64,000 nucleotides of DNA from Piromyces finnis (Eukaryota; Neocallimastigomycota; Neocallimastigomycetes; Neocallimastigales; Neocallimastigaceae). Under the pieces are notes generated by a model. The model saw only the letters and a list, made by a program, of their open reading frames with translations. It ran no database searches and was not told the origin of the DNA. Location of the stretch: positions 62,001 through 126,000 of the forward strand of contig MCFH01000052.1 in the NCBI GenBank assembly GCA_002104945.1, written 5' to 3'. Position numbers and translations under genes: made by a program. Shown piece after piece: positions 11,886 to 23,325 of the stretch (positions are counted from its first letter, which is position 1; each line of letters opens with the position of its first letter).

Positions 11886-12660
<775 letters not shown>

Positions 12661-15600
12661 ATGCATAAAAATCTAGATATTACAAAAAGGATTTTAAAAG
12701 AAAAAATTAAAATAATAGAAAAGAGAGAACTACAAAATAAAAAGAAAAATAGGGCTTTTGGCAATTATGAATTTAATAATTCATATTTATCAAGTAATGC
12801 AGATGATTCCTCCATGTCATTGAAATCATTATATTCTACTAATTCTAATGATACTTTAATAAACGATAATAATGATAATGATATAAATTTAAAAGATGAA
12901 ATAAATAATACAATACTTGAAGATATATCAGAAACATCTGATTCTGATATTTTTTCAGATTCAAATGAATCAAATGTATCTTTTGTTTCAAATAAATCTA
13001 ATATTACCAATAATAAAAATATGGAAAGTAATAGTAATATTAATGTTAACGAATATAATGAATTTAATAGTTATTTAAACAAATCTAATGATGTATTAGA
13101 TGAAGAATCTTTTAAAGTTTTGGATGACTCTGAATCCATTGATACCTCAGATACCTATATTAATGAGGATTATGATAAATTAATTTTATTTAGCGATATA
13201 TTCAATTTCATGGTTTTACAACCAGAATATATAATAAAAATTGAAAAAAATGCCATATTTAATGAAGAAACAAATGAAAAATTGGATAGATTTTCGGTAA
13301 GAGTTCAAAAATTAATTGATAGAGATTATACAGAAATAGAAAATCAATTTATATCACCATTTATGGATGATACAGAATTATCTTGCTTAAGTAATTTAAG
13401 AGAAATAATGGAGGATATAACAGCTGAAATTACAATCCCAAATGATCAAAAGAAATCAACTTTAAATACTAATGAAATTACTTCTTCAAACATTTCTTCT
13501 GAAACAGAAAATGAAGAACATATTAAAAAAATTAAAACTAAAATCTCAAGAGGATTTTGTCTTACAATACCTGGATTTGGATATCTTATTATATCCCATA
13601 ACGGGGATGTGGTGGTAAATAATGAAATAATAATTAATTCTATGAGAATTATATCTCCTTCTCATGTAATAATAAAAAATATTAAATCAGAAATCATTGA
13701 AATTGAAGCTTCATCATTAAGTTTCTTGGATAATCACTCATTTGAAATTAACACTTTGGAATTTAAAGGAAATCAAAATGATCCACTTCTATCTCATATT
13801 CTATGCGGTTTATTTATAAAAGAAAAAACAAATATAGTCATAAATAACCTATTTATTAAGAAGGGACTACTTTTGAATTATGGACACCTTACTATAAAAG
13901 AAAATAATAACTTGGATGAAGGTTATATCTTTAATATTGGAACAATTAATTTTAAAGAAAATACTCATATAATAAAAGATATACATTATATGTACAATGG
14001 AGTCAATGGAAAAATTATTTCTGATAATAATGTTATATTCGGAATTCATAAATTTATTAATTATGGTAATATCAAAATTAAAGAAATAGGTTTTTCATCT
14101 ACAGGTTCATTCTTAAATAAAGGAACTATTGAAACTACAAAATGTTTTGAACTTCGTCTTTTAGGAAAAGGTATTAATAGTGGACTTTTAAATGGATCAT
14201 CTGGTAAAATAATAATTAAAGGAGAAGATTTTAATCATCTTGAAGGAAAAATAATTGTATCAAAAATCCATTTCCAAACTCTGAGAACTCAATTAAATTC
14301 CACAGTTCGTGGACAAGAGATTCATTTACAAGGAGAAGTTATTACTTCAGGAGAAATCCATTTTCAATATGGTATTATAGAAGGCTATTTTGTAAATACA
14401 TCAGAAAAGATAAAGTTTGAAAAAAAATTAGAATTAAGGGGAAAACATTCCGAAATTCATAACCATAATAAAATATTTGCTGATTTAATAGTTAGTACAG
14501 CAGAAACTGGTATAATTAATAGAGGCTTATTAACGGCAAAAAATCTTATTGTAGAACCTAAAAAACATATTCAACTTCAATGTTTAATGCCTCTTTTAAA
14601 AAAAATAAATGTAAATGCATCCTCAAAATTACTTATTGCTTTTGGTTCTTACACCCCAAAATTAAAATCTATTATAAATTTTGGAGATATTACAATTTAT
14701 TCCAACTTATCTAAGCTTTCTCATATAGAAAACAGTGACACTGGAAATATATATTTGGAAAATGAAAAGGCATTTAATAGCATATATCAATTAAGTGATA
14801 TTCATGGACATATAGCAATAAAAGGTTCCTTACCAAAATTAAAATATCTCTATCTAAATAATGGGGCCCTTTTAACTCTATTGGAAAACAGTAATCTACC
14901 TTTGGTAAAAAAAGTTAATTTAGAGGGAAAATCTTGTTTATTAATAAAATCTAATGTAAATTTACCATGTTTGAATTATTTAAAAGTTAATGAAGGATCT
15001 GAATGTGTTTTAGAAAAAGATGTAATAGCAGAAAAAATAAAAAATATATATAACAATGGATATATTAGTTGTTCTATCCCATTACTAAATTTGAGGGCCC
15101 TTATCAATAGAAAAGATAGTAATTTCTTTTTTTTAAATAAAGCTTTCATAAAAGGAAGAATATTCAATAATGATGATTTAGAAAGTATTACAATAAATCC
15201 AAATTTAAAAAATTATCTTAATCATGAAATTGCTATTTTTAATGAAGGAAATATTTATGTTGATATTACATCAAGTCATATTAATATCTCTGGTGATTAT
15301 ATTGGAGCTGAAAACTCTGTTTTCCGATTAGAAAACGGGTTTATTTCTTTTATGAACAAGTTTATTAATAAAGGAATTGTATATTCTCCCGAACTTTTAC
15401 ATTATAATATTGGCTTGACTACAACGATACGAAAGGAAAATGGACAAAGCATCTCAGAATTCTTCAATAAACAAAAGAGTATTCATTATTCTTCATTTAA
15501 TTCAAGTCCAGAATTTAAGGATAACACAATAAATCTAGGTCAGAATGTTGCAGAAAATGGAATTATATTTACTCTAGAATGTAAAAATTCAAAAATTGAT

Positions 15601-18600
15601 AAATCATTTGAACCAATTATTAATGGAAAAAACAAAGAGTTAATTATTATTTCAAAGTATGACTTAAATTTTAATTCAAATATTGAATGGAATACTGATC
15701 TATATATGAAAATACCAGATTATGAGAGTAAATATGAATTAAAATTGAGAAGTCTATTTCTTGATACGGGATCTTTTTCAAATAGTAATAATATTTCAAC
15801 TCAAAATGGTACTTCAATTATTTCCGAGTCTTTTAAAAATGAGCATGGAAGAATTGAATCTTTTGGTGATGTTTCAATTTGTGCTAATAGAAAATTTCAA
15901 AACACTGGAGGTGGTTCTATTCAAAAAAATATACCAGAACATATTCATTATTATACATGCACTACCGAGAAAAAAAAGCTATGCTATGGAAATGGAGGAA
16001 GAGGATTTTTTAAAAGATTATTCCATAGTACTTCGTCTGAAAAATATTATTATAAAGTTAGCACTAAAATTGAAAGTCATAATAAAGTAATATACAGAGA
16101 TATTTATGACATACAATTAGAAAAAGCAGGCGTTATCACTAGTGGAAAAAATTTAACTATCAACTGTAATAATTTTGATAATAGTTTTGGTATTTTAAAT
16201 GCATCAAAAAAATTGAATATACATTCTTTTAATGAATTAAAAAATGAATGTGGTCTTATGTACAGCGGGAATGAAGCATATTTACAAGGAAAATCATTAA
16301 ACAATGGATATAAAAAATATTCAGAAAAATTTGAAGGTATTGATATTAATGAACCTATAAGGGAAAGTCTTCCAGTTCTTTATCAACAATGGGTTCAAAG
16401 TGGACACTGGAAAGGTACAGGTGGATTTTTTGGAAAAGTTTTTGGAGGTAAAAAATGGGTTGATACTTCACATTATGAAAATCGTACGAGAAATGAAAAT
16501 TTAGTTGTAGGTTATAAGCCTTTAGACACTTATTCAACGTCTTCTGAATATCCTGGCTATATATTTTCAAAAGGAGATATAAACATTAATGTTGATAGTG
16601 ATCCTTCATACATAGGAACTATTGTGTCCGGAGAGAATATAAATTTTAAAGGTAATTTACAAAAAATTGCAAATTATAAGGATAGAGGATTAATGATTGC
16701 TAAGGGTGATGTTAATATGGAAATGAACAATGCTCTTCATCAACAGTTTGCTATACAGGCTAATAATATTTTTATTAATTTAACAGAAGATTTGGTTATT
16801 CAAGGAATTGTCAAACCAATGGTAATACAAAATGAAAAAGGTGAAAGTGAAGCCGTTCAAATGGTTAACTTAAAAAAGTTTGCAAATTGGATGGGTTTTC
16901 TTTCTGATAAACATAACTTTTTGAAATACGATCAGGAAATAAATACTTTAACAAATTATGTGTCAATATCAAGAGAAGATTGGGAAGAAGAATATTTAAC
17001 CTATAAAACATCAGATGCGGGATTTATTGGAGGGGCACCTAATATTAAATATTTTATGCCTACTATTCAAGAAAAAATGCTTACTCAATTATTACAGTTT
17101 ATATTGACTCCTATTTATGGTAGAGAAATATTATTAAATGAAAATTTAAAAGATGAATTAACACAAAGAGGAGCAATGATTGTTGATGCTCTTCTCTCCA
17201 ATAAATTATTACCACATTCAAATAAAAAGATAACTAAACATTTAAAAAATAAGCAAGTATTAGAAAATAAACCAGTATTATTATATGGTAAAAGTCATCA
17301 ATCAAGTACTAATATTGAAAAAAATAATATGAAGAAAAATATTCCATTATATGATCCATACCTTATCACTAATACCATCTCCCAAATTGTTAATAAAATT
17401 ATTGCTCAAAAGAAAATGAAAATTAAAACAAAAGGTAATCTCGATTTTAGACCATGTAATTTAAATTTTGAGGCTAAAGAATTGTCAGTTGAATCAGAGA
17501 AAAAAATTAGATTTTTAGGAGAATATAAATACGGTCATAATAATTACACAAGAACTGGAGTTGAAAAAGTCTCTTTAAATTTCAATGGTGATTTTGAAGT
17601 TTCTGGAAAAGAAGGAATTTTATTCAAAGGTACTGAAATTTCCGCAAACAATTTTATAAGAAAAAGTAAAGAAGGCAATATTCAAGAAAAAGCTATGCCA
17701 TTGGATCAAAATGTAAAGTATATTAATTCAAACACTGTATCAGTAACTCAAGATTCGGTAACATCATCATTTACAGCTAAAAATTCTATAAAAACTACTG
17801 CTTTAAAAGGAAATATTATTCAGGAAGGAACTGATATGGAAGCAAATAATATAATATTTGAAGCAAAGAACCATATTTGGTCACCTGTTTATCAAGATCA
17901 ATTACATTATGCATATGAAAAGAAAGGATATGCTAAAACAGAAATTAAGGTTCCTAAAGATGGTGGTATCTATTCAAAAGGAACAATTACATTCAAATCA
18001 AAGGATACATCTTTAAGTGGAATACAAATATTTTCTAAAAAGGTTTCGAATCCAGCAGATGGAAAGTTTTCAATCCATCCATCTTATATTTATCAAAATA
18101 GTGAAAGTCATTATAAAACTAATTCTTTATTTGGCAGTTCTTCAAGAGATGTAATAGAAAAAAAAGAATTAGTAAAACCCTCTGTTGTTATGGTTGATTA
18201 TTTTGAAAGTAAGGGGCAAGGACTTTGTGAATTTGAAAGTGTCGTATTAAAAGCATTAGATGCTTTAATTGAAAAGGATTTCGTTGAAAAAACAGCTTAT
18301 GATAAAATTGATACTTATATTCACGAAAGTTCATCTGGTTTTTTTGCACCAAAAATTAAACATGATCCTATTTTTGATACTTTACAAAATATAAAGAGTG
18401 TGGTAAATTTAGGGAGCTCTGCGACTTTGGGAGATATTGTACCTTCAACATTCACTACTGTGGGTTCAATAGCTAAAGCTATTAATGATATTAAAGTTAT
18501 GTCAAATTTAGATATGTTTAAAGATCCATTTACCCAAATGGCAAAAGTTATTATGAGTAGATATGTATCAAATATAGGATTTGGAAGTCATGAAATGACA

Positions 18601-21183
18601 ATGAAAAGAAGTGAGAAAAAACCTCATCAATCAAAAATTGAAGTTGAAGTTTTAAAAATAAACAATAAAAAAACACAAATGGAAGGAAATTATAACATTA
18701 AAAGAAAAGGTGTCATTGAAACAGAAGATTTTAAAGTAAATTCGCCTCGTCATGTTATAAAACAACAGTTTGAATCTAATGGTTGGTCTATATCATTATC
18801 TACAGTAGCTATAGCTTTAGCAAGTTGTGGTATAGGATCAGCAGTAGCAGCATGTCTTCCATCAATAAATACATATGAATCAAGTGGAAACTATTATTCA
18901 TCAAAACCAATACCAATGACAATGAAGGCCGATGAATTATATATTCGATGTAATAATGCTGTTTTTAAAGGTTCAAAAATTCGTTCTCGTTTATTAGATA
19001 TGATTGTTACAGAAAACCTAACTATTGAATCACTACTCCATGAAATTAAATCGGAATCACATTCATCATCTTTTGGAATTGATATAGGGGCAATCTATAG
19101 TGTATTGAACCCTCCTAAACCATCAAATGGTATTCAATCTCAAGGTGCACCTAATGATAATATTTTCCAAAAGCTTAATGTTATACCATCTTTCCGCTCT
19201 GTTGACGAAAAAGCAATATCAAAAAAGCTTGATGATCTAGCAGAATTAATTGGTGAAGAAAAGTTTTATTTAACTGTAGGTAAAGTATTAAAAAATAAAG
19301 GATCTTTAGTAGGATTACTACCCGATGGATTGGCTGTAAAAAAAACAAATGATCATAATGAAAATGAACATATTGAAGCAGGGGAAATTATAAATGAAAG
19401 TGTAAATGAATATGAAGATCATGAAAGACATGTAGTAAACCCATCCCTTAGTGAATTTTTTTCCATGATGAGTCAAATAGATGAATATAAAAAACTCCAG
19501 AGAGATATAGATATTCATAATATGATTAAAGATATCAATAAAGGATCAAAAGAGGAATTTTTTAAAAGAAAGGATATAAAAAAATTAATTAATGAAAGGA
19601 ATAAATATATCACTATTATGAAGACTCTTAGGGAAAAAGATAAACAAATAAGGGATGAATTTAAAAAAGATGGTAAAAATGAAAAATCATTATATAAAAA
19701 TTTCGAACAAGAAAAACGAATTATTAGAAAGAATGCAATAGATGTTAGAGATCAATTAGAAAAGGAAATTAATAAACTTTTATCAGAAAATGATTTTAAT
19801 GATGAAACAAAGCAATTTTTAATGAGCATATTAATACCATTAAATTCTGAAATTATGTACTCGTCTTTGGATAGTATAGTTAAAAATATATCAATATATG
19901 ATAATAAGAATAAAAAAGAAAATCAAAAATCGACTATCAATGAAAATAATGAAAAAAAATTAAATAATGGAAAATCTGGTGTAAAGGGAAAAAAGCCTAT
20001 GGTAAATGATGATAATAATAATAATGACTTTAACAAAAATAAGAATTTAACAAATTACGCCGAAATAAATAATATAAATATTACTAATGATTACAATGAT
20101 AAATCTAAATTAAATACTGAAAATAATATTAATACAAATTCAGATAATTCAAAAAATGAAACATCTTCAACCTCATTAAACAACACAGACACAAATAGAA
20201 TTCCCACATTTTCTGAAAATTACGAAAATATCAAAAAAAATTTCGATATAATAATCGATAATCCAAAATTAGCAGCTTCAATTGCATACAATGAATTAAA
20301 AGAACTTATTATTGAAACAGTAAATAATGAAAATATCCATGCTTTCTTTAAACATATTGATATGGTACCGGGAGCAGTAAAAGAAATAATTAAAGATGAA
20401 ATAATCTCTACTTGTAAATGTATTAAAATATGTATTACTAATTATGATAAAATTCCAAATGCTATTAAGGATATATATTATGATTATATGAAAGATGGCC
20501 CAATAGAAGGTTCTCTTTGTATATTTATTGATTTAGTATCTTATGGTAAAGAAAGAGGAATAATCTCTAAAAATAGCATATCAAATGTTATTAAATCTAA
20601 ACCAAAAAAAGTCATAAAATCTCAAAATAATATGTCCTTAAAATCTGTAAATGATAACAACTTACTAAATAAAGAGTTCAATATGGCAACAAATGACAAC
20701 AATTCATCTAAATATTACAAAGCATTCAATGATAATGGAAGTAAAGGAAACCTGATATTTTTAGATAATTCAATAAAAAATTCATCTATAAAATCTCAAA
20801 ATAATATGTCCTTAAAATCTGTAAATGATAACAACTTACTAAATAAAGAGTTCAATATGGCAACAAATGACAACAATTCATCTAAATATTACAAAGCATT
20901 CAATGATAATGGAAGTAAAGGAAACCTGATATTTTTAGATAATTCAATAAAAAATTCATCTATAAAATCTCAAAATAATATATCCTTAAATGAGTATCTA
21001 CCATCAGAACCAAGTAGTTTAAGTGATTTAGTATTCCATCCGAAATACTTAAAAGACATTATTAATAAGCCAGAAACATTTTTTAAAATAAAAAGTAAAG
21101 CAGAATGTACAACTTATATCCTCCATGCAATATATAGTAGTGATGAAAATAAAAAGAACAATAAAAATGACAAATACGAATAA
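12661..21183 (+). CDS. filamentous haemagglutinin-like giant protein
   Basis: This intronless frame encodes 2840 residues. Residues 1-290 are Ser/Asn/Asp-rich with no signal peptide at the ATG. From about 297 to 1000 it has short Gly/Asn-turn beta strands of parallel beta-helix type (LIISHNGDVVVNNEIIIN; FLNKGTIETTKCFEL). Residues 1150-1290 contain haemagglutinin-type repeats (AGVITSGKNLTINCNNFDNS; GTIVSGENINFKGNL). Residues 1586-2140 read like FhaB/CdiA C-terminal repeats (TALKGNIIQEGTDMEANNI; then SESHSSSFGIDIGAIYSVL). A short hydrophobic stretch lies near 2043-2065, a charged coiled coil near 2270-2400, then an Asn-rich linker, a helical region and an exact 58-residue duplication. In bacteria such proteins are secreted by two-partner systems as adhesins or contact-dependent effectors; here no secretion partner is in view. 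It is probably of bacterial ancestry and adapted to host codon use. Its role and location are unknown. Confidence 0.7.
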   Translation: MHKNLDITKRILKEKIKIIEKRELQNKKKNRAFGNYEFNNSYLSSNADDSSMSLKSLYSTNSNDTLINDNNDNDINLKDEINNTILEDISETSDSDIFSDSNESNVSFVSNKSNITNNKNMESNSNINVNEYNEFNSYLNKSNDVLDEESFKVLDDSESIDTSDTYINEDYDKLILFSDIFNFMVLQPEYIIKIEKNAIFNEETNEKLDRFSVRVQKLIDRDYTEIENQFISPFMDDTELSCLSNLREIMEDITAEITIPNDQKKSTLNTNEITSSNISSETENEEHIKKIKTKISRGFCLTIPGFGYLIISHNGDVVVNNEIIINSMRIISPSHVIIKNIKSEIIEIEASSLSFLDNHSFEINTLEFKGNQNDPLLSHILCGLFIKEKTNIVINNLFIKKGLLLNYGHLTIKENNNLDEGYIFNIGTINFKENTHIIKDIHYMYNGVNGKIISDNNVIFGIHKFINYGNIKIKEIGFSSTGSFLNKGTIETTKCFELRLLGKGINSGLLNGSSGKIIIKGEDFNHLEGKIIVSKIHFQTLRTQLNSTVRGQEIHLQGEVITSGEIHFQYGIIEGYFVNTSEKIKFEKKLELRGKHSEIHNHNKIFADLIVSTAETGIINRGLLTAKNLIVEPKKHIQLQCLMPLLKKINVNASSKLLIAFGSYTPKLKSIINFGDITIYSNLSKLSHIENSDTGNIYLENEKAFNSIYQLSDIHGHIAIKGSLPKLKYLYLNNGALLTLLENSNLPLVKKVNLEGKSCLLIKSNVNLPCLNYLKVNEGSECVLEKDVIAEKIKNIYNNGYISCSIPLLNLRALINRKDSNFFFLNKAFIKGRIFNNDDLESITINPNLKNYLNHEIAIFNEGNIYVDITSSHINISGDYIGAENSVFRLENGFISFMNKFINKGIVYSPELLHYNIGLTTTIRKENGQSISEFFNKQKSIHYSSFNSSPEFKDNTINLGQNVAENGIIFTLECKNSKIDKSFEPIINGKNKELIIISKYDLNFNSNIEWNTDLYMKIPDYESKYELKLRSLFLDTGSFSNSNNISTQNGTSIISESFKNEHGRIESFGDVSICANRKFQNTGGGSIQKNIPEHIHYYTCTTEKKKLCYGNGGRGFFKRLFHSTSSEKYYYKVSTKIESHNKVIYRDIYDIQLEKAGVITSGKNLTINCNNFDNSFGILNASKKLNIHSFNELKNECGLMYSGNEAYLQGKSLNNGYKKYSEKFEGIDINEPIRESLPVLYQQWVQSGHWKGTGGFFGKVFGGKKWVDTSHYENRTRNENLVVGYKPLDTYSTSSEYPGYIFSKGDININVDSDPSYIGTIVSGENINFKGNLQKIANYKDRGLMIAKGDVNMEMNNALHQQFAIQANNIFINLTEDLVIQGIVKPMVIQNEKGESEAVQMVNLKKFANWMGFLSDKHNFLKYDQEINTLTNYVSISREDWEEEYLTYKTSDAGFIGGAPNIKYFMPTIQEKMLTQLLQFILTPIYGREILLNENLKDELTQRGAMIVDALLSNKLLPHSNKKITKHLKNKQVLENKPVLLYGKSHQSSTNIEKNNMKKNIPLYDPYLITNTISQIVNKIIAQKKMKIKTKGNLDFRPCNLNFEAKELSVESEKKIRFLGEYKYGHNNYTRTGVEKVSLNFNGDFEVSGKEGILFKGTEISANNFIRKSKEGNIQEKAMPLDQNVKYINSNTVSVTQDSVTSSFTAKNSIKTTALKGNIIQEGTDMEANNIIFEAKNHIWSPVYQDQLHYAYEKKGYAKTEIKVPKDGGIYSKGTITFKSKDTSLSGIQIFSKKVSNPADGKFSIHPSYIYQNSESHYKTNSLFGSSSRDVIEKKELVKPSVVMVDYFESKGQGLCEFESVVLKALDALIEKDFVEKTAYDKIDTYIHESSSGFFAPKIKHDPIFDTLQNIKSVVNLGSSATLGDIVPSTFTTVGSIAKAINDIKVMSNLDMFKDPFTQMAKVIMSRYVSNIGFGSHEMTMKRSEKKPHQSKIEVEVLKINNKKTQMEGNYNIKRKGVIETEDFKVNSPRHVIKQQFESNGWSISLSTVAIALASCGIGSAVAACLPSINTYESSGNYYSSKPIPMTMKADELYIRCNNAVFKGSKIRSRLLDMIVTENLTIESLLHEIKSESHSSSFGIDIGAIYSVLNPPKPSNGIQSQGAPNDNIFQKLNVIPSFRSVDEKAISKKLDDLAELIGEEKFYLTVGKVLKNKGSLVGLLPDGLAVKKTNDHNENEHIEAGEIINESVNEYEDHERHVVNPSLSEFFSMMSQIDEYKKLQRDIDIHNMIKDINKGSKEEFFKRKDIKKLINERNKYITIMKTLREKDKQIRDEFKKDGKNEKSLYKNFEQEKRIIRKNAIDVRDQLEKEINKLLSENDFNDETKQFLMSILIPLNSEIMYSSLDSIVKNISIYDNKNKKENQKSTINENNEKKLNNGKSGVKGKKPMVNDDNNNNDFNKNKNLTNYAEINNINITNDYNDKSKLNTENNINTNSDNSKNETSSTSLNNTDTNRIPTFSENYENIKKNFDIIIDNPKLAASIAYNELKELIIETVNNENIHAFFKHIDMVPGAVKEIIKDEIISTCKCIKICITNYDKIPNAIKDIYYDYMKDGPIEGSLCIFIDLVSYGKERGIISKNSISNVIKSKPKKVIKSQNNMSLKSVNDNNLLNKEFNMATNDNNSSKYYKAFNDNGSKGNLIFLDNSIKNSSIKSQNNMSLKSVNDNNLLNKEFNMATNDNNSSKYYKAFNDNGSKGNLIFLDNSIKNSSIKSQNNISLNEYLPSEPSSLSDLVFHPKYLKDIINKPETFFKIKSKAECTTYILHAIYSSDENKKNNKNDKYE
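20614..20993 (+). repeat. exact in-frame 174-bp tandem duplication plus partial third copy
   Basis: Copies at 20614-20787 and 20788-20961 appear base-for-base identical. About 32 bp of a third copy follow from 20962 with slight divergence. The unit is 58 codons, so the frame of the haemagglutinin-like protein is kept. This points to a very recent expansion near the C-terminus. Confidence 0.93.
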
Positions 21184-21468
21184 ATATTCAAAAGTTTTTA
21201 CAGTTTTGAATATTATTTATTAAAAATATTTACATAAAAACATTGTAGTTTATATATATTATTTTGTTAAATGTTTAATATTTAAATTTTATGTTTTTTT
21301 TTTGTTTTTCATTCATAAAATATTATTAATTAACATTTAATCAGTAATTTCTTACAATAATCAAACATTTTATTTTTTAATATTTTATTCTTTTAATATA
21401 AAATCATTATAATAAAAAGAAATAAATAAATTAATAAATAATTCCATTTTGAGTTTAATATTAAACAA

Positions 21469-21610
21469 CCACTAAAATCGATGATGTAACCAAAATATTC
21501 TATTATTATTTTATTATTCATATACTTAAAAGAAAATTCATTTAATATTTATTAAACCATGTCAATTACTTCTCCAAAATACAAAAATTAAGCTATTTTT
21601 AAACTTTATT
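21469..21610 (+). promoter_or_regulatory. shared upstream module, copy A1
   Basis: The module begins CCACTAAAATC, passes GATGTAACCAAAATATTCT and ATTCATTTAATATTTATTAA, and ends with TACTTCTCCAAAATAC and AAGCTATTTTTAAAC. It sits about 340-480 bp upstream of the 21953 start codon. The same blocks recur at five other places in the window, four of the six with a secreted-protein gene downstream. This argues for a promoter or upstream control region, which is an inference from conservation and position. Confidence 0.6.
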
Positions 21611-21952
21611 TAATTTTAATAAATATTATTTAATAATTTATTTATTCATAATTATTCATAATTAATTCATCAAAAAATTAAATAACTTTATAATTGAGAT
21701 AATTAGGTAGAATTTAAATAAATATTAAAATAGTTAAAAATAGCATTTAAAAATATTTTTCTTTTTAGTATAAAAGAAGAAAGAATTTTCCTGAAATTGA
21801 TTATATCATTGAATATTATTTATTCATCAATTCATCAATTATTGAAATATCTATCCCACTGCTTATTTAGTAAAAAAAAAAGAAAGTTTTAAACTTTTTT
21901 TTCTTTTATATAATAGTATTAATTTTTTTTTTAAAAAAAAAAATAAAACAAA

Positions 21953-22132
21953 ATGAAACTTAACTTTGCATTTATCGGAATCTTCTTAGTTTCTGCATTA
22001 GCCTTCACGAATGCAATGGAAATTCCAAACAACGCTAATCAAAAGCGTGATTGGGGTCTTTTTGAAACTAAAACAAGAGTTTCAACAACATCAACAACAG
22101 TAGCTACTACTACACATCCAAGAGGAAGATAA
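21953..22132 (+). CDS. small secreted peptide precursor, copy A
   Basis: The product has 59 residues. Residues 1-21 are a signal peptide (MKLNFAFIGIFLVSALAFTNA). A short spacer ends in Lys-Arg at about residue 32, followed by DWGLFET and a Thr/Ser-rich tail ending in GR. Signal peptide, short pro-region and Lys-Arg is the layout of Kex2-processed fungal peptide precursors, so a mature peptide beginning Asp-Trp-Gly is predicted. An exact protein copy lies at 47865-48044 and a diverged one at 49231-49491 on the other strand. I recognise no named family. A pheromone-like signal, a small effector or a cell-surface mucin-like peptide are all possible. Confidence 0.75.
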   Translation: MKLNFAFIGIFLVSALAFTNAMEIPNNANQKRDWGLFETKTRVSTTSTTVATTTHPRGR

Positions 22133-22607
22133 GGTATAAGAATTTCTTGCTACCAGCCTAAATATCTAAATACCTTAATGAGTAGATTGATTAATATTCA
22201 ACTATTTAAAATATTTAAAATAGTAATCAATCTTTTGTATTCTCATTTTTAATTAATACTTTATACCCAAATTATATTATTAAAAAATTGATAATTACAT
22301 TTGATTTGCTCAATGTATTAATTATAATTCTAATTGTAATTTATTATTAAAATAAATAAAAAAAAATAAATATTAAAATATTAAAATAAATATAAATTAT
22401 TTAATTGTGTATGTGTGAATTGCATTTATTATTTTTATATCAATTGAATTAAATCACAAAGTATTGTTACTTTTACTTTTACTATTTAAAAGTAATTTAA
22501 AAATAAAAATTAAAAGTTTTATAATACAAAAGGGTAGTTTTATATTTTTTTTTATATAACATTATCTATCTTTTATATCAATTAATTTTATATTTTATAA
22601 AAAATTA

Positions 22608-22662
22608 ATTATATTATATTATTATATTATATTATATTATATTATATTATATTATATTATAG
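22608..22662. repeat. (TTATA)n microsatellite, copy A
   Basis: A pentanucleotide array within the duplicated segment. The corresponding array in copy B (48515-48588) is longer, the clearest difference between the two copies. Apart from this array and the A2 module, 22133-23325 shows no coding sequence. Confidence 0.92.
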
Positions 22663-22893
22663 TATATTGTCATTGTCAACCTTTTTATTATTCTTCATTA
22701 AAGAATGTTCAATTGAAATATTATATCTAATTGAAATATTCGATATAATATTTAATTATAATTGGCAGTCTTTTTTTTTCCCTGTTGCTAAAAATACGTT
22801 TATTAATTTAATATTGGAATTTAAATGTAATAGTAAATGTAATAGTAATAGTAATATTTATAACTTAATTTGAATGTGTTAATTTTGTAAATA

Positions 22894-23030
22894 ACCACTA
22901 AAATCAGTGAGTAACCAAAACATCAATTATTATTTTATTATCCTATACTTAAAAAAGAAATTCATTTAATATTTATTATACCATGTCCATTACTTCTCCA
23001 AAATACAAAAATTAGGCTATTTTTAAACTT
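22894..23030 (+). promoter_or_regulatory. shared upstream module, copy A2
   Basis: It repeats the CCACTAAAATCAGTGAGTAACC block, the CATTTAATATTTATTA block and the TTACTTCTCCAAAATAC block of copy A1. It lies about 300-430 bp upstream of the start codon of the 204-residue repeat protein, which is unrelated in sequence to the 59-residue peptide. The module is therefore shared across different secreted-protein genes. Confidence 0.6.
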
Positions 23031-23325
23031 TTTTAATTTTATTAATTAATTAACCAAAAAAAAAAAAAATTAAATTATTTTATAAATAGGTAAAATTTAA
23101 ATAAATATTAAAATAGTTAAAAATAGCTCAACTATTTTACTTCTTCTTTTAATATAAAAGAAACGAAATTTTTCAATAAATTTATATAACATTGAATTTT
23201 ATTTATTCAATAATTTTAAAATATCTAATATTTTAAAAAAAACAATTATTTAGAAACCAGAAAGTTTATAAAACTACTTTATTTTATTTTATTAATTTTC
23301 TTTTTAAAGAAAAATTAAAAATAAA

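Larger units (their letters stand above)
21469..22940 (+). repeat. segmental duplication, copy A
   Basis: This segment is repeated at 47381-48870 in the same orientation. From about 21535 onward the two copies differ at only a few single bases and in the length of a TTATA microsatellite. It carries the upstream module, the 59-residue secreted precursor, its 3' flank and the start of the next copy of the module. Confidence 0.93.
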
